A DNA stretch of 63,723 nt from Cytophagaceae bacterium (GCA_025455005.1 JALONH010000018.1:1-63723), one strand, 5' to 3'. Numbered from the stretch's first letter, positions 1 through 9,645 are shown. Program-made: numbers and translations. The notes: generated from the sequence alone by a model not told the origin.

Positions 1-3
1 AAT

Positions 4-1062
4 ATGGAACAATCAATAAAATACCGTCAGATTTTGTCTTTGGCATTGTTAAATGCCGTAGTTGTTTTTAGTTGGATTGCCTACAACAACTATCAACCAA
101 AAGTTTTAACTCGATTTGACGTAACAGAATTAGCTGATATAATGGCATGGATTCAGGCCTTGATTATGGTGTCCGTCCCACCATTGGCAGGTATTGTAGC
201 GGATGCACTGTTAAAACAAGGAACTAAAAAATTTACGGTATTTACAATTGGAATCAGTATGACGTCCATGGTGTTTATGGCAGTTGCCTTTTCCATTCAA
301 GGGGGTGTGTTTGAACAATGGAAAGCACTTATTCCCTTATTAATTGTGTTGTGGTTGATTAGTATGAATGTATTCATCAGTCCCGCCAATTCGATGATTG
401 AATTATTTGCTCCCGGTAAGCAATTGCCCTTAGTAATGGGTATTATTGTTTTAATAACAGATTTAGTTTCGGCAGTAGAGCCTTTAATTATTGATTTAGT
501 TGATGCTTTGGGAGCTACTTATACCTTTTTAGGTGGTGGGGTATTGATTGCTATAGCAGGTTATTTTTTTCATACTTCTATGGGGAATGTAAGTTTTGAA
601 CGAACCTACACAAACGATCGAACAGAAAGTAATTTTGTGTGGGTAATCATTGCAGGATTATTACTCGGTTCCATAATTGGAATGATGATGAATGTGTTGC
701 CCATATGGTATAATTCTAAAATCGACTCTACCGGAGGTAATTTATTTGTTTCCTTTGTGTTTTTAGGGTCCGCACTAGCGGCCTTACCTTTCAGTTATTG
801 GGTCGAACGTATAGGTGCGGAGAAAGGACTTTGGCTTGGATTGTGGGTAGCAGCAATCGGTTTGTTGATATTGTTTTGGGTTGGAACCGTAGGCATGTAT
901 TTAACCTTTGGTGTTGTACTCGCGATAGGATTAAGTTTAGCGTCTGTTTCTGCCTTCCCCTTTGCATTGGGTAAGTTGTCATCTAAACAAGTTACATTGG
1001 GTACCGGACTTTTCTTTGGTGCTACAGAAGTAGTAGATCAGTTATTAACGATACTGATCTAG
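4..1062 (+). CDS. MFS-type membrane transporter
   Basis: Predicted polytopic inner-membrane carrier of the major facilitator type; the substrate cannot be read from the sequence. The 352 residues hold about ten or eleven hydrophobic segments, with a polar turn YNNYQPK just after the first helix and a hydrophilic break near residues 195-212 that separates the two halves. It is short for a 12-helix carrier (usually 400-450 residues). The ATG is only four bases from the window edge, so an upstream extension is possible. A perfect hairpin about 50 bases after the stop may end its transcript. The family call is moderately sure, the substrate unknown. Confidence 0.65.
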   Translation: MEQSIKYRQILSLALLNAVVVFSWIAYNNYQPKVLTRFDVTELADIMAWIQALIMVSVPPLAGIVADALLKQGTKKFTVFTIGISMTSMVFMAVAFSIQGGVFEQWKALIPLLIVLWLISMNVFISPANSMIELFAPGKQLPLVMGIIVLITDLVSAVEPLIIDLVDALGATYTFLGGGVLIAIAGYFFHTSMGNVSFERTYTNDRTESNFVWVIIAGLLLGSIIGMMMNVLPIWYNSKIDSTGGNLFVSFVFLGSALAALPFSYWVERIGAEKGLWLGLWVAAIGLLILFWVGTVGMYLTFGVVLAIGLSLASVSAFPFALGKLSSKQVTLGTGLFFGATEVVDQLLTILI

Positions 1063-1111
1063 AGTGTTGATAGTTTTTTTTATTATATGCATAACGAAAT
1101 ACAGCTTCGCC

Positions 1112-1135
1112 ATGGTTCGTGTCTTCACGAACCAT
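1112..1135 (+). terminator. Probable terminator hairpin after the MFS gene
   Basis: Perfect 10-bp inverted repeat (atggttcgtg / cacgaaccat) with a 4-base loop tctt, followed by the T-rich attatttt. It lies between the MFS stop and the next lipoprotein start. The T-tract is weak, so the terminator call is tentative. Confidence 0.5.
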
Positions 1136-1164
1136 ATTATTTTAAGAAAAAATTGTCTTGTATC

Positions 1165-1196
1165 TTTTTTACGTCATTGCATTATGATGTAAAAAA
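1165..1196. repeat. Imperfect inverted repeat upstream of the L,D-transpeptidase
   Basis: Arms ttttttacgtcat and atgatgtaaaaaa pair over 13 bases with one G-U and a 6-base loop. The hairpin ends 8 bases before the chosen start of the next gene. It could be a second (bidirectional) terminator or a 5' leader element; the sequence does not decide. Confidence 0.35.
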
Positions 1197-1203
1197 AGTA
1201 CCT

Positions 1204-1800
1204 ATGAAAGCTATAATGTATATTTTAAGTGTTGTTTTTCTACCCCTTTCTTCTTGTGTGAAGGGCGCTACTTCTGTAGATGAAACAGATGTACCATCGG
1301 TACAAAAAATTCAAGAAGCCAAACGATTTGTCCGAGAACAATCCATGGATACCAGTTTATTTATTTTAATAGATATGCGTATACATTCCGGTAAGAATCG
1401 GTTCTTTATCTGGGATGCCAAGGGTGATTCTATTTTATATTCCGGATTAGTATGTCATGGATCCGGAAAAGGCAGTACGGCTGCTATACCGGTTTTTAGT
1501 AATGAAAAAGGGAGTTACTGTTCATCACTGGGTCGGTATGCCATAGGAGCTCGATCGTATAGTCAATGGGGGATTCACATACATTATAAATTGCATGGAT
1601 TGGATACTAGTAATTCTAATGCGATGGAAAGAATAGTTGTATTACATTCTTACGATGAAGTACCGGATATAGAAATATATCCATATTATTTACCTTTAGG
1701 CTATAGCTTGGGGTGTCCGGTGGTATCGAATAGTATGATGACAAGAATCGATGCGTTATTGAAAAATAGAAAACAACGGGTGTTGTTGTGGATGTATTAA
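1204..1800 (+). CDS. L,D-transpeptidase catalytic domain (YkuD_2-type) lipoprotein
   Basis: Predicted envelope lipoprotein of the murein L,D-transpeptidase catalytic family, which cross-links or trims peptidoglycan. The motif HGSGKG in the middle and GYSLGCPVVS near the C-terminus fit the family, with Cys of SLGCP as the expected nucleophile. I chose the ATG at 1204 rather than the in-frame one at 1087 because it gives a proper lipoprotein signal, MKAIMYIL to the lipobox LSSC, and the 39 upstream residues fall in two hairpins. The mature domain of about 180 residues matches a stand-alone catalytic protein. It stands alone on its strand with no evident operon partner. Confidence 0.8.
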   Translation: MKAIMYILSVVFLPLSSCVKGATSVDETDVPSVQKIQEAKRFVREQSMDTSLFILIDMRIHSGKNRFFIWDAKGDSILYSGLVCHGSGKGSTAAIPVFSNEKGSYCSSLGRYAIGARSYSQWGIHIHYKLHGLDTSNSNAMERIVVLHSYDEVPDIEIYPYYLPLGYSLGCPVVSNSMMTRIDALLKNRKQRVLLWMY

Positions 1801-1836
1801 GACTAAAGCTGAAAGCTATAAAAACTTCTATTTAAA

Positions 1837-2673
1837 TTACTTGATTTTATTTAACCTTAAAAACTCTTTACCTTTTCTAATTTCTATACAATAAGAATTT
1901 GCTTCATCAAAATTTTCACAATCTACTTTGTAAAAAATTAAATTATTTTCTTGAAATTCATAGATGTAATTTTTAAATCTATTTTCTTCGATAAAAGTTA
2001 ATTGTATTAGATCAAGATTCATTCCTGCATCATAATAATCAAAATAAGGATAGTATTTGCTAATACCATCTAAACCTATGATGTCTCCATTAGTTTTAAA
2101 TTCTATCTGTTTGTTATTTAATTTATAAATACCTGAAAATAATTCTAAATTGATTAACTCTTCTAATCTATTATACTTTATATATTTATTACTCTCAATT
2201 AACAGAGAATCGTCTTTGAATTGTACGTCATTATAAATCTGAAAAGTATCACGATCAGCTATATATCCTTTGCCATCAGATTGTAAAAGAAGAGCATTAG
2301 GAGCTCCTCCATCATGAATATTGAGATACATAATCGTTTTGTCATCGCTAATTAAATAAAAATTAGCATGATCAATCATTGAAGCGGCTAAAGTAGATTT
2401 ACTTTTTCTTAGGAACTCTATATAATTTACATTTGCCCAAAATCCTTTATAAGAATCTGGAACCGGAATAAATGAGCTTAAATCTAGGGAAGAAACTTTT
2501 CTTACGGGTTTATATTTGTTTAAGGACTGGATTGTATCCTTTATAACAGAATCTTTTAGTATGATTTGAGAGGTACTATTAATTGAAGATAAATTATCTT
2601 TTGTTTTAGAATGACAAAAGTTAAAAAGTAATAATATTATATTAGACAAAATAAAAATAGAGTATCGATACAT
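1837..2673 (-). CDS. Hypothetical exported protein, possible lipoprotein
   Basis: I do not recognise a family. The 278-residue protein starts with a hydrophobic segment (residues 4-18) ending in FNFC, a poor lipobox, so it is exported and may be lipidated. The rest is hydrophilic, rich in Asn, Lys, Ile and Tyr, with no clear motif. It begins 13 bases after the stop of the TonB-C gene on the same strand, so the two are probably one transcript. Base composition is visibly more AT-rich than the neighbouring repair gene, which may mark it as a recent or fast-evolving gene. Confidence 0.6.
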   Translation of the reverse strand: MYRYSIFILSNIILLLFNFCHSKTKDNLSSINSTSQIILKDSVIKDTIQSLNKYKPVRKVSSLDLSSFIPVPDSYKGFWANVNYIEFLRKSKSTLAASMIDHANFYLISDDKTIMYLNIHDGGAPNALLLQSDGKGYIADRDTFQIYNDVQFKDDSLLIESNKYIKYNRLEELINLELFSGIYKLNNKQIEFKTNGDIIGLDGISKYYPYFDYYDAGMNLDLIQLTFIEENRFKNYIYEFQENNLIFYKVDCENFDEANSYCIEIRKGKEFLRLNKIK

Positions 2674-2686
2674 ATGAAAATATCAT

Positions 2687-3079
2687 TTATTTCAACTTGA
2701 AAGTGATAGTTACAATACACTTAGTACAAACGGGGATGCCATTGTTTTTTCCAGGGGAGTCAAATTTTGGTACATTTTCAAAAGCAGCTAGGGCTGCAGA
2801 TTTTAATTCTTCATTTTCACCCCTAACTACTTTCACATCACCAGTATATCCATTTTTATCAACAACATATTGAATGTATATATTCTCTTCAATTTTATTT
2901 TTTTGAGCATTTTCAGGATACTTTATATTTGATTGAATATATCTCTTAAACTCACGACCTGTTTGATCTCCATTAAATAAAGGCATCTCAGGTACGAAAG
3001 AAAAAATCTTATCACAACGTACATAGTTGTCAATCATCTTGTCATTTTTGATGTCTGTAAACGTGAAACTCTCTATCAT
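2687..3079 (-). CDS. TonB C-terminal domain protein, N-terminally interrupted
   Basis: The C-terminal 90 residues match the TonB_C fold: the stretch FKRYIQSNIKYPENA, then VVDKNGYTGDVKVVRG and a last strand TITFKLK. In the usual proteins this domain sits in the periplasm and contacts TonB-dependent receptors, or acts as a stand-alone envelope domain. From the first usable ATG the protein has 130 residues and no signal peptide or membrane anchor. Upstream in the same frame an ATG at 3118 opens a signal-like stretch that a TAG at 3101-3103 cuts. As it stands the product would stay in the cytoplasm, so the gene is probably inactive or the base is wrong. Confidence 0.6.
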   Translation of the reverse strand: MIESFTFTDIKNDKMIDNYVRCDKIFSFVPEMPLFNGDQTGREFKRYIQSNIKYPENAQKNKIEENIYIQYVVDKNGYTGDVKVVRGENEELKSAALAAFENVPKFDSPGKNNGIPVCTKCIVTITFKLK

Positions 3080-3118
3080 GAAAAAGGATAGCGCGATTAA
3101 CTAGTAAACTAATTTCAT
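3080..3118 (-). other. Interrupted signal peptide of the TonB-C gene
   Basis: Reading from ATG at 3118 gives M-K-L-V-Y-stop-L-I-A-L-S-F-F, directly in frame with the TonB-C reading frame that begins at 3079. Replacing the TAG (3101-3103) by a sense codon restores a normal short signal peptide with a Lys followed by a hydrophobic core. It is seen directly in the bases; whether it is a true mutation, a sequencing error or a suppressed codon is open. Confidence 0.55.
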
Positions 3119-3243
3119 AAAAAAACTTTTATATAGTTATGTAAATCTAATCAGAATTTAACACAAAATAATAGTTAAATATAGAATTTTATCCGCCTCA
3201 TTCAACTTTTATCCCTACCTTAGCTTACTCCAAAATTTTACCC

Positions 3244-4347
3244 ATGAGTACAGCATTAAAAGACGTTTATACGACGTCCTTCTATAAAATTCTTTCTCAA
3301 GCTTTTCAACCTTTACTTCCGAATTGGGATGAAAAAAAGTTCTTGAAATCTATTGTAACGCCTGCATTTGAGCAAATGGAGTTGAAGCAACGGATGTCGC
3401 ACACCGTATGGGCCATCCATCAATTCTTGCCGAAAGATGTTAAAAAAGCAGTACCAATACTTCTAAGCAGCATTGAAAATCTAAAGAAAGTAAAACAACC
3501 GGAGGATACTTTTTATTATATGTTCTTCCCTGAATATATTTCCACTTATGGCTTAGACGATCTCCCTACTTCTTTAACAGCATTAGAAAAAATGACACAG
3601 TTTGCCAGTGCCGAGTTTGCGATACGTCCATTCATATTGAAATATGAAAAAGAAGTGTTGTCTAAGTTATTGGAATGGTCAACTCATAAAAATTATAAAG
3701 TACGACGGTTGAGTTCGGAAGGATCACGTCCGCGTTTGCCTTGGGCCATGGCATTGCCTAAATTTAAAAAAGATCCACGGGCATTAGTACCTATTTTGGA
3801 GAATCTAAAAGCGGATGAAAATGAAATCGTGCGTAGGAGTGTTGCCAATCATCTAAACGATATCAGTAAAGATAATCCGGATGTTTTTCTTTCTATAATT
3901 AAAAAATGGAAAGGAAAGAATAAGGAAACGGATGCTTTACTGAAACACGCATCCCGAACCTTATTAAAAGCCGGTCATCCGGAAATTCTTACTATTTATG
4001 GATTGAAGTCGGATTCTATAGTAGTAGAAAAGTTTGATGTACATTCTCCTATGGTCAAATTGGGGAATCCACTTCATTTTTCTTGTCGTATTACTAATAC
4101 TTCTAAAAAGACTCTACCGATACGTTTAGAATATAAAATTTACTTTAAAAAGGCAAATGGCACACTAGCCGGTAAAGTCTTTAAAATTAGCGAAAGAGAA
4201 TATCCCCCACAGTTTTCTGCGGACATCGATAAAAAACATACAATAAAATTCATCACTACCCGACAATACTACAAAGGAACTCATGAAGTAGCCATTGTAG
4301 TGAACGGAAAAGTAGGAGAAAAACAACCATTTGAGTTGATACTTTAA
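3244..4347 (+). CDS. alkC: DNA alkylation repair protein, AlkC-type glycosylase
   Basis: Predicted HEAT-like-repeat DNA glycosylase that removes cationic N-alkyl purines such as 3-methyladenine. Residues 1-240 form the helical repeat region, including KVRRLSSEGSRPRLPWA, a signature of this branch. From about residue 255 the chain changes to beta-rich sequence (VVEKFDVHSPMVKLG onward), which fits the C-terminal Ig-like domain known in one branch of AlkC and absent from AlkD. At 367 residues it has the length of that two-domain form. It is a single gene with no obvious operon partner; no Ada-type regulator is nearby. Confidence 0.8.
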   Translation: MSTALKDVYTTSFYKILSQAFQPLLPNWDEKKFLKSIVTPAFEQMELKQRMSHTVWAIHQFLPKDVKKAVPILLSSIENLKKVKQPEDTFYYMFFPEYISTYGLDDLPTSLTALEKMTQFASAEFAIRPFILKYEKEVLSKLLEWSTHKNYKVRRLSSEGSRPRLPWAMALPKFKKDPRALVPILENLKADENEIVRRSVANHLNDISKDNPDVFLSIIKKWKGKNKETDALLKHASRTLLKAGHPEILTIYGLKSDSIVVEKFDVHSPMVKLGNPLHFSCRITNTSKKTLPIRLEYKIYFKKANGTLAGKVFKISEREYPPQFSADIDKKHTIKFITTRQYYKGTHEVAIVVNGKVGEKQPFELIL

Positions 4348-4492
4348 GTTTACTATCTCTACAACAAAATAAATCAGAATAGACTAGGCGTTCGCTCTTT
4401 TCATACGAAAAAACTATTATTTGAAACAGCAGTGAGGCACTAATACATACTTTAAAGTAATAAATCCTTATAGGTGAAAATGATATAGAAAA

Positions 4493-5608
4493 ATGTTCAA
4501 ACGAATAAAGAAAATAATGATGATAGTTTTACTTATTATAGTGGCCCTAGTTGTAATAGGTTTTGCTTATACTTTTCATCCTCGATTTGGAGCTAAACCG
4601 GAAGGTAAACGATTGGAACGAATGAAGGCTACGCCTACCTTTCAAGATGGTAAGTTTGTAAATATTCATCCAACACCAGATTTTGGGGAAGGATATAATT
4701 TTTGGAATGTATCAAAAGAATTTTTCTTTGGAAACTACCCAAATAAAAAACCTAATGCATCGATTCCATTTGTATCAACTGATTTGAAATCAATAGATCG
4801 TAAACAAGACCTTTTGATTTGGTTTGGTCATTCGTCTTATTATTTTCAATTGAAAGGGGTACGATTTTTAGTAGACCCGGTGTTTAGTAATAATGCTTCA
4901 CCTGTTGCGGGAACAACCAAAGCCTTTTCCGGTGCAGATTCTTATGGTAGTGATGCTATAGATACGATTGATTATTTAATCATTACGCATGACCATTATG
5001 ACCATTTGGATTATGCTACTATGGTAGAATTAAAGGGCAAAGTAAAACAAGTGATTTGTGGCTTGGGTGTAGGGGCTCATTTAGAGCGTTGGGGTTACGA
5101 TCCTTCACGAATAACAGAATTATATTGGCAAGAGAGTGCAACACTTCAAGATGTTATCAACATAACGGCATTGCCTACTCGACATTTTTCCGGTCGGTCG
5201 TTCCAACGTAATACTACACTTTGGTGTTCGTATATGGTGCAATCAGACGATTTTACACTGTATCTTGGTGGAGACTCCGGCTACGATACACACTTTGCGG
5301 AGATTGGCAAACAGTTTCCGAACATCGATTTAGCTTTATTGGAAAACGGTCAGTATAATGTAATGTGGCAATACATTCACTTACTTCCTAAGGAATTCGT
5401 TCAAGCTTCTATAGATTTAAATGCAAAACGAATCTTTCCGATTCATAACTCTAAATTTTCCTTAGCCTTGCATACTTGGAATGAACCTATGGATTCCTTG
5501 GAAGTATTGGGTAAAGATTTACTCGATGTAATTACACCTAAAATCGGTGAAGTCGTATATTTAAAAGATAAAACACAAAAGTTTAATACGTGGTGGAAAG
5601 GGTTGTAA
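4493..5608 (+). CDS. MBL-fold metallo-hydrolase, UlaG / NAPE-PLD-like
   Basis: Membrane-anchored or exported metallo-beta-lactamase-fold hydrolase of the UlaG / N-acylphosphatidylethanolamine phospholipase D-like branch. An N-terminal hydrophobic helix spans residues 7-26. The core motifs are present: WFGHSS, THDHYDHLD (metal ligands), GGDSGYD and a late PIHNSKF histidine. Members act on phosphodiester or lactone substrates, but the substrate here is unknown. Length (371 residues) is normal for the branch. It stands alone between the AlkC gene and the delta-60 gene. Confidence 0.75.
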   Translation: MFKRIKKIMMIVLLIIVALVVIGFAYTFHPRFGAKPEGKRLERMKATPTFQDGKFVNIHPTPDFGEGYNFWNVSKEFFFGNYPNKKPNASIPFVSTDLKSIDRKQDLLIWFGHSSYYFQLKGVRFLVDPVFSNNASPVAGTTKAFSGADSYGSDAIDTIDYLIITHDHYDHLDYATMVELKGKVKQVICGLGVGAHLERWGYDPSRITELYWQESATLQDVINITALPTRHFSGRSFQRNTTLWCSYMVQSDDFTLYLGGDSGYDTHFAEIGKQFPNIDLALLENGQYNVMWQYIHLLPKEFVQASIDLNAKRIFPIHNSKFSLALHTWNEPMDSLEVLGKDLLDVITPKIGEVVYLKDKTQKFNTWWKGL

Positions 5609-5660
5609 GTAGAATTAATTTTATAACATTATAATTATCTACTTTATTTATTTTATTTGA

Positions 5661-5668
5661 TATATTTG
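5661..5668 (+). promoter_or_regulatory. Candidate -7 promoter box for the delta-60 gene
   Basis: TATATTTG fits the Bacteroidota TAnnTTTG element and lies 40 bases before the start codon. I see no good TTG -33 element at the expected distance, so the call is moderate. Confidence 0.4.
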
Positions 5669-5708
5669 AGATTGTAATTTTCATTCACTCTATTTTATCA
5701 ACTTTTAT

Positions 5709-8444
5709 ATGAATAAATTTTATATAATTCTACCCCTTTTTTCACTATTATTTAAAGTTTTTTCTCAATCTGTTTCTGTTGATCAAACTTTTAATCAAAA
5801 TGATTTTGGTTATGGTAGTGGGAATGGATTTAATAATACTCCTAACGAAACAGTAGTGCTGTCCGATGGTAAAATTATTATTGTAGGAAGTTTTAATAAT
5901 TATAATACAATTAATCGAGGTGGGATAGTAAGATTAAATCCAAATGGATCAATAGATGATTCATTTAAACCATTTGGAGCAAACAATGTTATAAATGCTA
6001 TTGCACTTCAAACGGATGGTAAATTTTTAATTGGAGGTGAATTTACAAGTTATAATAATATCTCAAGAAATAAAATTGCAAGGATAAATACAGATGGCTC
6101 ATTAGATGTCTCATTTATACCTTTTAATTTTTCTAGTAATGCTATTATAACTGATATAGTAGTTCAGCCTAATAACAAAATACTAGTTGCAGGTATTTTT
6201 TCTACCTATAATGGTATTTCTAGAAATTGTATTGTTCGATTAAACGAAGATGGTACAATGGATAACTCTTTTAATCCAGGAACTGGTATTCAAAATTCGT
6301 ATCCATTTTCTACACCTAAAGTAAATCGAATTTTGCTACAAAATGACAGTAAAATTATTTTAGTAGGATTGTTTTTATCTTATAATAATACTTCAAGGGG
6401 TTCTATAGTAAGAATAAATTCTGATGGCACGATAGATAATACTTTTAATTCATCTTTAGGAACTGATGATGGTACTATTAATTCTGAAATACATTGTATT
6501 GAAATCAATAGTAGTGGTAAAATATTTATAGGAGGAAGATTTTCATCTTATAATAATAACTCAAAATCATTTTTAGCTCAATTAAATAGTGATGGAACAT
6601 TAGATAATAGTTTTTCATTATCAGGAACGGGATTAAATGCATTTGTTAAAGATATACATATTTATTCAAGTGGTTCTATTTTGATTACTGGTGCTTTTAC
6701 TTTATTTAACGGTACATCTAAAAGAGGATTATTGAGACTGAATTTAGATGGAACAATAGATAATACTTTTAATCCAGGAACTGGATTTTCGGGATCTGAA
6801 ATGTCTTTCTATTTACAATCTGATAATAAAATTATTTTGATTGGAAATTATTTTAGTTACAATAATTCATCATTGAATTATATTTCTCGAATTAATACAG
6901 ATGGCACATTAGATATTAGTTTTAATCCTAAAACAAGTTTTAATGATACTGTTTTAGCTACTGCAGTTCAATCGGATGGGAAGATTTTAATAGGTGGAAT
7001 GTTTAATACTTATTTCGGCAATCAAAAAGGAAATTTAGTTCGTTTGTTATCTGATGGTACTATTGATAATACTTTTAATACTGGAACAGGTGCAAATGGA
7101 ACAGTTAGATGTATAAAAGTTTTATCAAATGGAAAAATATTTATTGCTGGAGAATTTATTGATTATAATGGTACATTTAGGGGAGGTATTGCATTAATTA
7201 ATTCTGATGGTAGTCTTGATAATAATTTTACTACTACTTCTGGTGCAGATGGAATTATATTTTCTGTTGCACTACAAACTGATGGTAAAATAATAATAGT
7301 AGGCAGTTTCAGTACTTTTAATAATGCAAATAGAGTAGGAATAGCTAGATTAAATGTTGATGGGACAGTCGATAATACATTTACTACAGGAGTAGGTGCT
7401 AATGCTCAAATTAGTTCAGTAGTAATTCAAAATGATGGTAAAATAATCATTGGGGGTAGTTTTACTAGTTATAATGGATTTACATGTAATAGAATTGCTA
7501 GGTTGAACAATAATGGTACGTTTGATAATAGCTTTGTTTCAGGAATAGGTTTTAATAGTGATGTTTTAGTTTTGACTATGCAATCCGACAATAAAATCTT
7601 AGTTGGTGGTGCTTTTACTAACTATAACACTATAGAAAAAGAAAGATTATTACGTATACATTCAGATGGTTCTGTAGATAATACTTTTAATTCATCAGTA
7701 GAGAATTATGTTTATTCTATCACTATTCAATCTGATAATAAAATTCTAATAGGTGGAGCATTTTACTTAGTTAATAATGGTGATAGAAATAGAATTGCTC
7801 GATTAAATTCTGATGGTACTTTGGATAATATGTTTCATACTGGTTATGGTTTTGAAGATGGAGGTTTTGTGTACTCAATTAGCATTCAAAATGACTCAAA
7901 AATAATCGTTGGGGGTGAAGTTTTAAAATTTAATAAAGTAGGTCGAAATAGAGTTTTTAGATTAGAAGTTATTACCTGTTCATTTAATTCAAACGTTACT
8001 ATTTCCTCAAATATTTTAACAGCTACTACAAACAATGCGTATTATAGTTGGATTGATTGTTTTGGAGAGGCTGCTTTCCCGTCTCCATATCCAGCTTATA
8101 TATTAAATCAAACAAATCAAAGCTATACCGTCACAACAAACAGTAGCTACAGAGTGATGATTACTAAAGACGGTTGTTCAATTTTATCTAATTGTATTCC
8201 TGTATCTATTACATCAGTATTAAATCCAATTGAAGGAAGTGCAATATTATACCCGAATCCTTCATCAGAGAAACTAAATATCTTACTAAAAGAATTTAGT
8301 TTTTTAGAAATATATTCTATAGACGGAAAACTAATTCAAAATTTCGATAACATAAAAGAATTAACCATTGATATTTCTAGTTATTCAATCGGTTTATATT
8401 TAATCAAAACTAGTTTAGGTACAATTAAATTTATTAAAGAATAA
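5709..8444 (+). CDS. Delta-60 repeat (DUF5122) protein with T9SS sorting domain
   Basis: Large secreted beta-propeller-type protein. After a signal peptide (residues 1-19) come about 13 repeats of 50-60 residues, each with a core like RLNSDGTIDNTFN followed by a KIIIGGSFTSYNG-like strand; this is the delta-60 / DUF5122 repeat. The last 75 residues are a type A T9SS sorting domain, recognisable by YPNPSSEKLNI and the ending GLYLIKT..IKFIKE. The protein is therefore probably exported and anchored on, or released from, the outer membrane. Its function is not known. The gene is markedly richer in A and T than its neighbours, with heavy use of AAT, AAA, ATT and TTT codons. Confidence 0.85.
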   Translation: MNKFYIILPLFSLLFKVFSQSVSVDQTFNQNDFGYGSGNGFNNTPNETVVLSDGKIIIVGSFNNYNTINRGGIVRLNPNGSIDDSFKPFGANNVINAIALQTDGKFLIGGEFTSYNNISRNKIARINTDGSLDVSFIPFNFSSNAIITDIVVQPNNKILVAGIFSTYNGISRNCIVRLNEDGTMDNSFNPGTGIQNSYPFSTPKVNRILLQNDSKIILVGLFLSYNNTSRGSIVRINSDGTIDNTFNSSLGTDDGTINSEIHCIEINSSGKIFIGGRFSSYNNNSKSFLAQLNSDGTLDNSFSLSGTGLNAFVKDIHIYSSGSILITGAFTLFNGTSKRGLLRLNLDGTIDNTFNPGTGFSGSEMSFYLQSDNKIILIGNYFSYNNSSLNYISRINTDGTLDISFNPKTSFNDTVLATAVQSDGKILIGGMFNTYFGNQKGNLVRLLSDGTIDNTFNTGTGANGTVRCIKVLSNGKIFIAGEFIDYNGTFRGGIALINSDGSLDNNFTTTSGADGIIFSVALQTDGKIIIVGSFSTFNNANRVGIARLNVDGTVDNTFTTGVGANAQISSVVIQNDGKIIIGGSFTSYNGFTCNRIARLNNNGTFDNSFVSGIGFNSDVLVLTMQSDNKILVGGAFTNYNTIEKERLLRIHSDGSVDNTFNSSVENYVYSITIQSDNKILIGGAFYLVNNGDRNRIARLNSDGTLDNMFHTGYGFEDGGFVYSISIQNDSKIIVGGEVLKFNKVGRNRVFRLEVITCSFNSNVTISSNILTATTNNAYYSWIDCFGEAAFPSPYPAYILNQTNQSYTVTTNSSYRVMITKDGCSILSNCIPVSITSVLNPIEGSAILYPNPSSEKLNILLKEFSFLEIYSIDGKLIQNFDNIKELTIDISSYSIGLYLIKTSLGTIKFIKE

Positions 8445-8553
8445 TATCATATTTCTTTACATTTAAAACTAAATGAGTGCAAGTTATAAGTGCAATTAAA
8501 TAACATAAAAAGCTTTTGGATGTCTTTTTATCTTCACAATTATAATTCATTCT

Positions 8554-9645
8554 TTAATTACCTATTCCTACCGCATTCAATTTTCCCCAAAGTTCATTAT
8601 CAAATCCGGATACCGCAAAATCCGAACTGGTTGGATTAGCCGCATCACCCATGCGAACGATGACAATGTCTTCTTCCGGAACTACATATATTCGTTGGTC
8701 TTGTGCACCCATGGCAGCATATAAGGTAGACGGTGCATTGGGTATCAAGGTTCCGGTATAAACGGTTTGTCCATCCGGAAGCATATACGATGTTTTTCCA
8801 TTTAACCACCAAAGGTATCCATATGCCGGATTGATGGTTTGGGAGGATTGAATGCTCTCTTGAAAAAATGATTTCGGAACTATTGTCGTTCCATTCCAAG
8901 TCCCTTGATGTAATGCCAATAAACCAAATCGCCCCATACTACGAGTGGTACTATTATAAATAGTAAATACAAGACCTTCTCGCCAATACCCATCCATTCC
9001 AATTCTATTTTTTAGTTTAGCTGTAAAGTAATCTTCAAATGTTTCGTTACTTGTTTCCGCTACTACATCCATTAACTTTTGGAATACATTATGGTAGGAC
9101 CATCGGGTGCCTGCATCCGCCAAGTAGGTTAAGTTAGGTCGAATGACTAATTCACTTGCATCGTTGATTCCGCTAGTCATGGATAATAAATGATACGGCG
9201 TTATGAGACCTTCTTTATCAGCGGCCATAGGAGTCCATCCGGTACCTAAATAATCGGATACCGGATGGTGAATATCGATTAATCCTTCACCTTGAGCTAT
9301 GCCTATGGTAGCGGTTGTTAGGGTCTTACCTGCGCTGTTCCATTTCCAAACAGAATCTTGAGTGTGTCCGTTAAAATACTTTTCTACCGCAATTTTACCG
9401 TTTACTAATATTAAAAAGGAACGGGTATTTTTCTCTTCGAGATAAGAGTATAAGTCTGTCAGCGCAGCCGTATTCCAGCCTAAACCGGAAGGGGCTATGG
9501 TTTCCCAATTTGTATTTCCAACGGGAGGGAAATAAGGAAGTGTTACGGCTGGTATAGGTTCTGGAGTATCTTTCTTACAAGTGCTCAATGTAAGCAGCAA
9601 AACGATACTTAAAAAATAGTACTTTACAGGAATGGGAAATATCAT
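8554..9645 (-). CDS. Serine hydrolase, class C beta-lactamase family lipoprotein
   Basis: Envelope lipoprotein of the penicillin-binding / class C beta-lactamase-like hydrolase family. The N-terminus carries a lipoprotein signal ending LSTC. The catalytic signature SAGKTLTT supplies the SxxK serine and lysine, and WSYHN the YxN-type motif. Family members include esterases, D-peptidases and amidases, so antibiotic resistance should not be assumed. Length (363 residues) is normal. It is a single gene on the minus strand, convergent with the delta-60 gene. Confidence 0.78.
   Translation of the reverse strand: MIFPIPVKYYFLSIVLLLTLSTCKKDTPEPIPAVTLPYFPPVGNTNWETIAPSGLGWNTAALTDLYSYLEEKNTRSFLILVNGKIAVEKYFNGHTQDSVWKWNSAGKTLTTATIGIAQGEGLIDIHHPVSDYLGTGWTPMAADKEGLITPYHLLSMTSGINDASELVIRPNLTYLADAGTRWSYHNVFQKLMDVVAETSNETFEDYFTAKLKNRIGMDGYWREGLVFTIYNSTTRSMGRFGLLALHQGTWNGTTIVPKSFFQESIQSSQTINPAYGYLWWLNGKTSYMLPDGQTVYTGTLIPNAPSTLYAAMGAQDQRIYVVPEEDIVIVRMGDAANPTSSDFAVSGFDNELWGKLNAVGIGN

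Noticed and set aside
5780-7970. Regular DNA repeats that might be a CRISPR or satellite
   Set aside because: The periodicity of about 160-200 bases comes from coding delta-60 protein repeats in one open frame; the bases themselves diverge.
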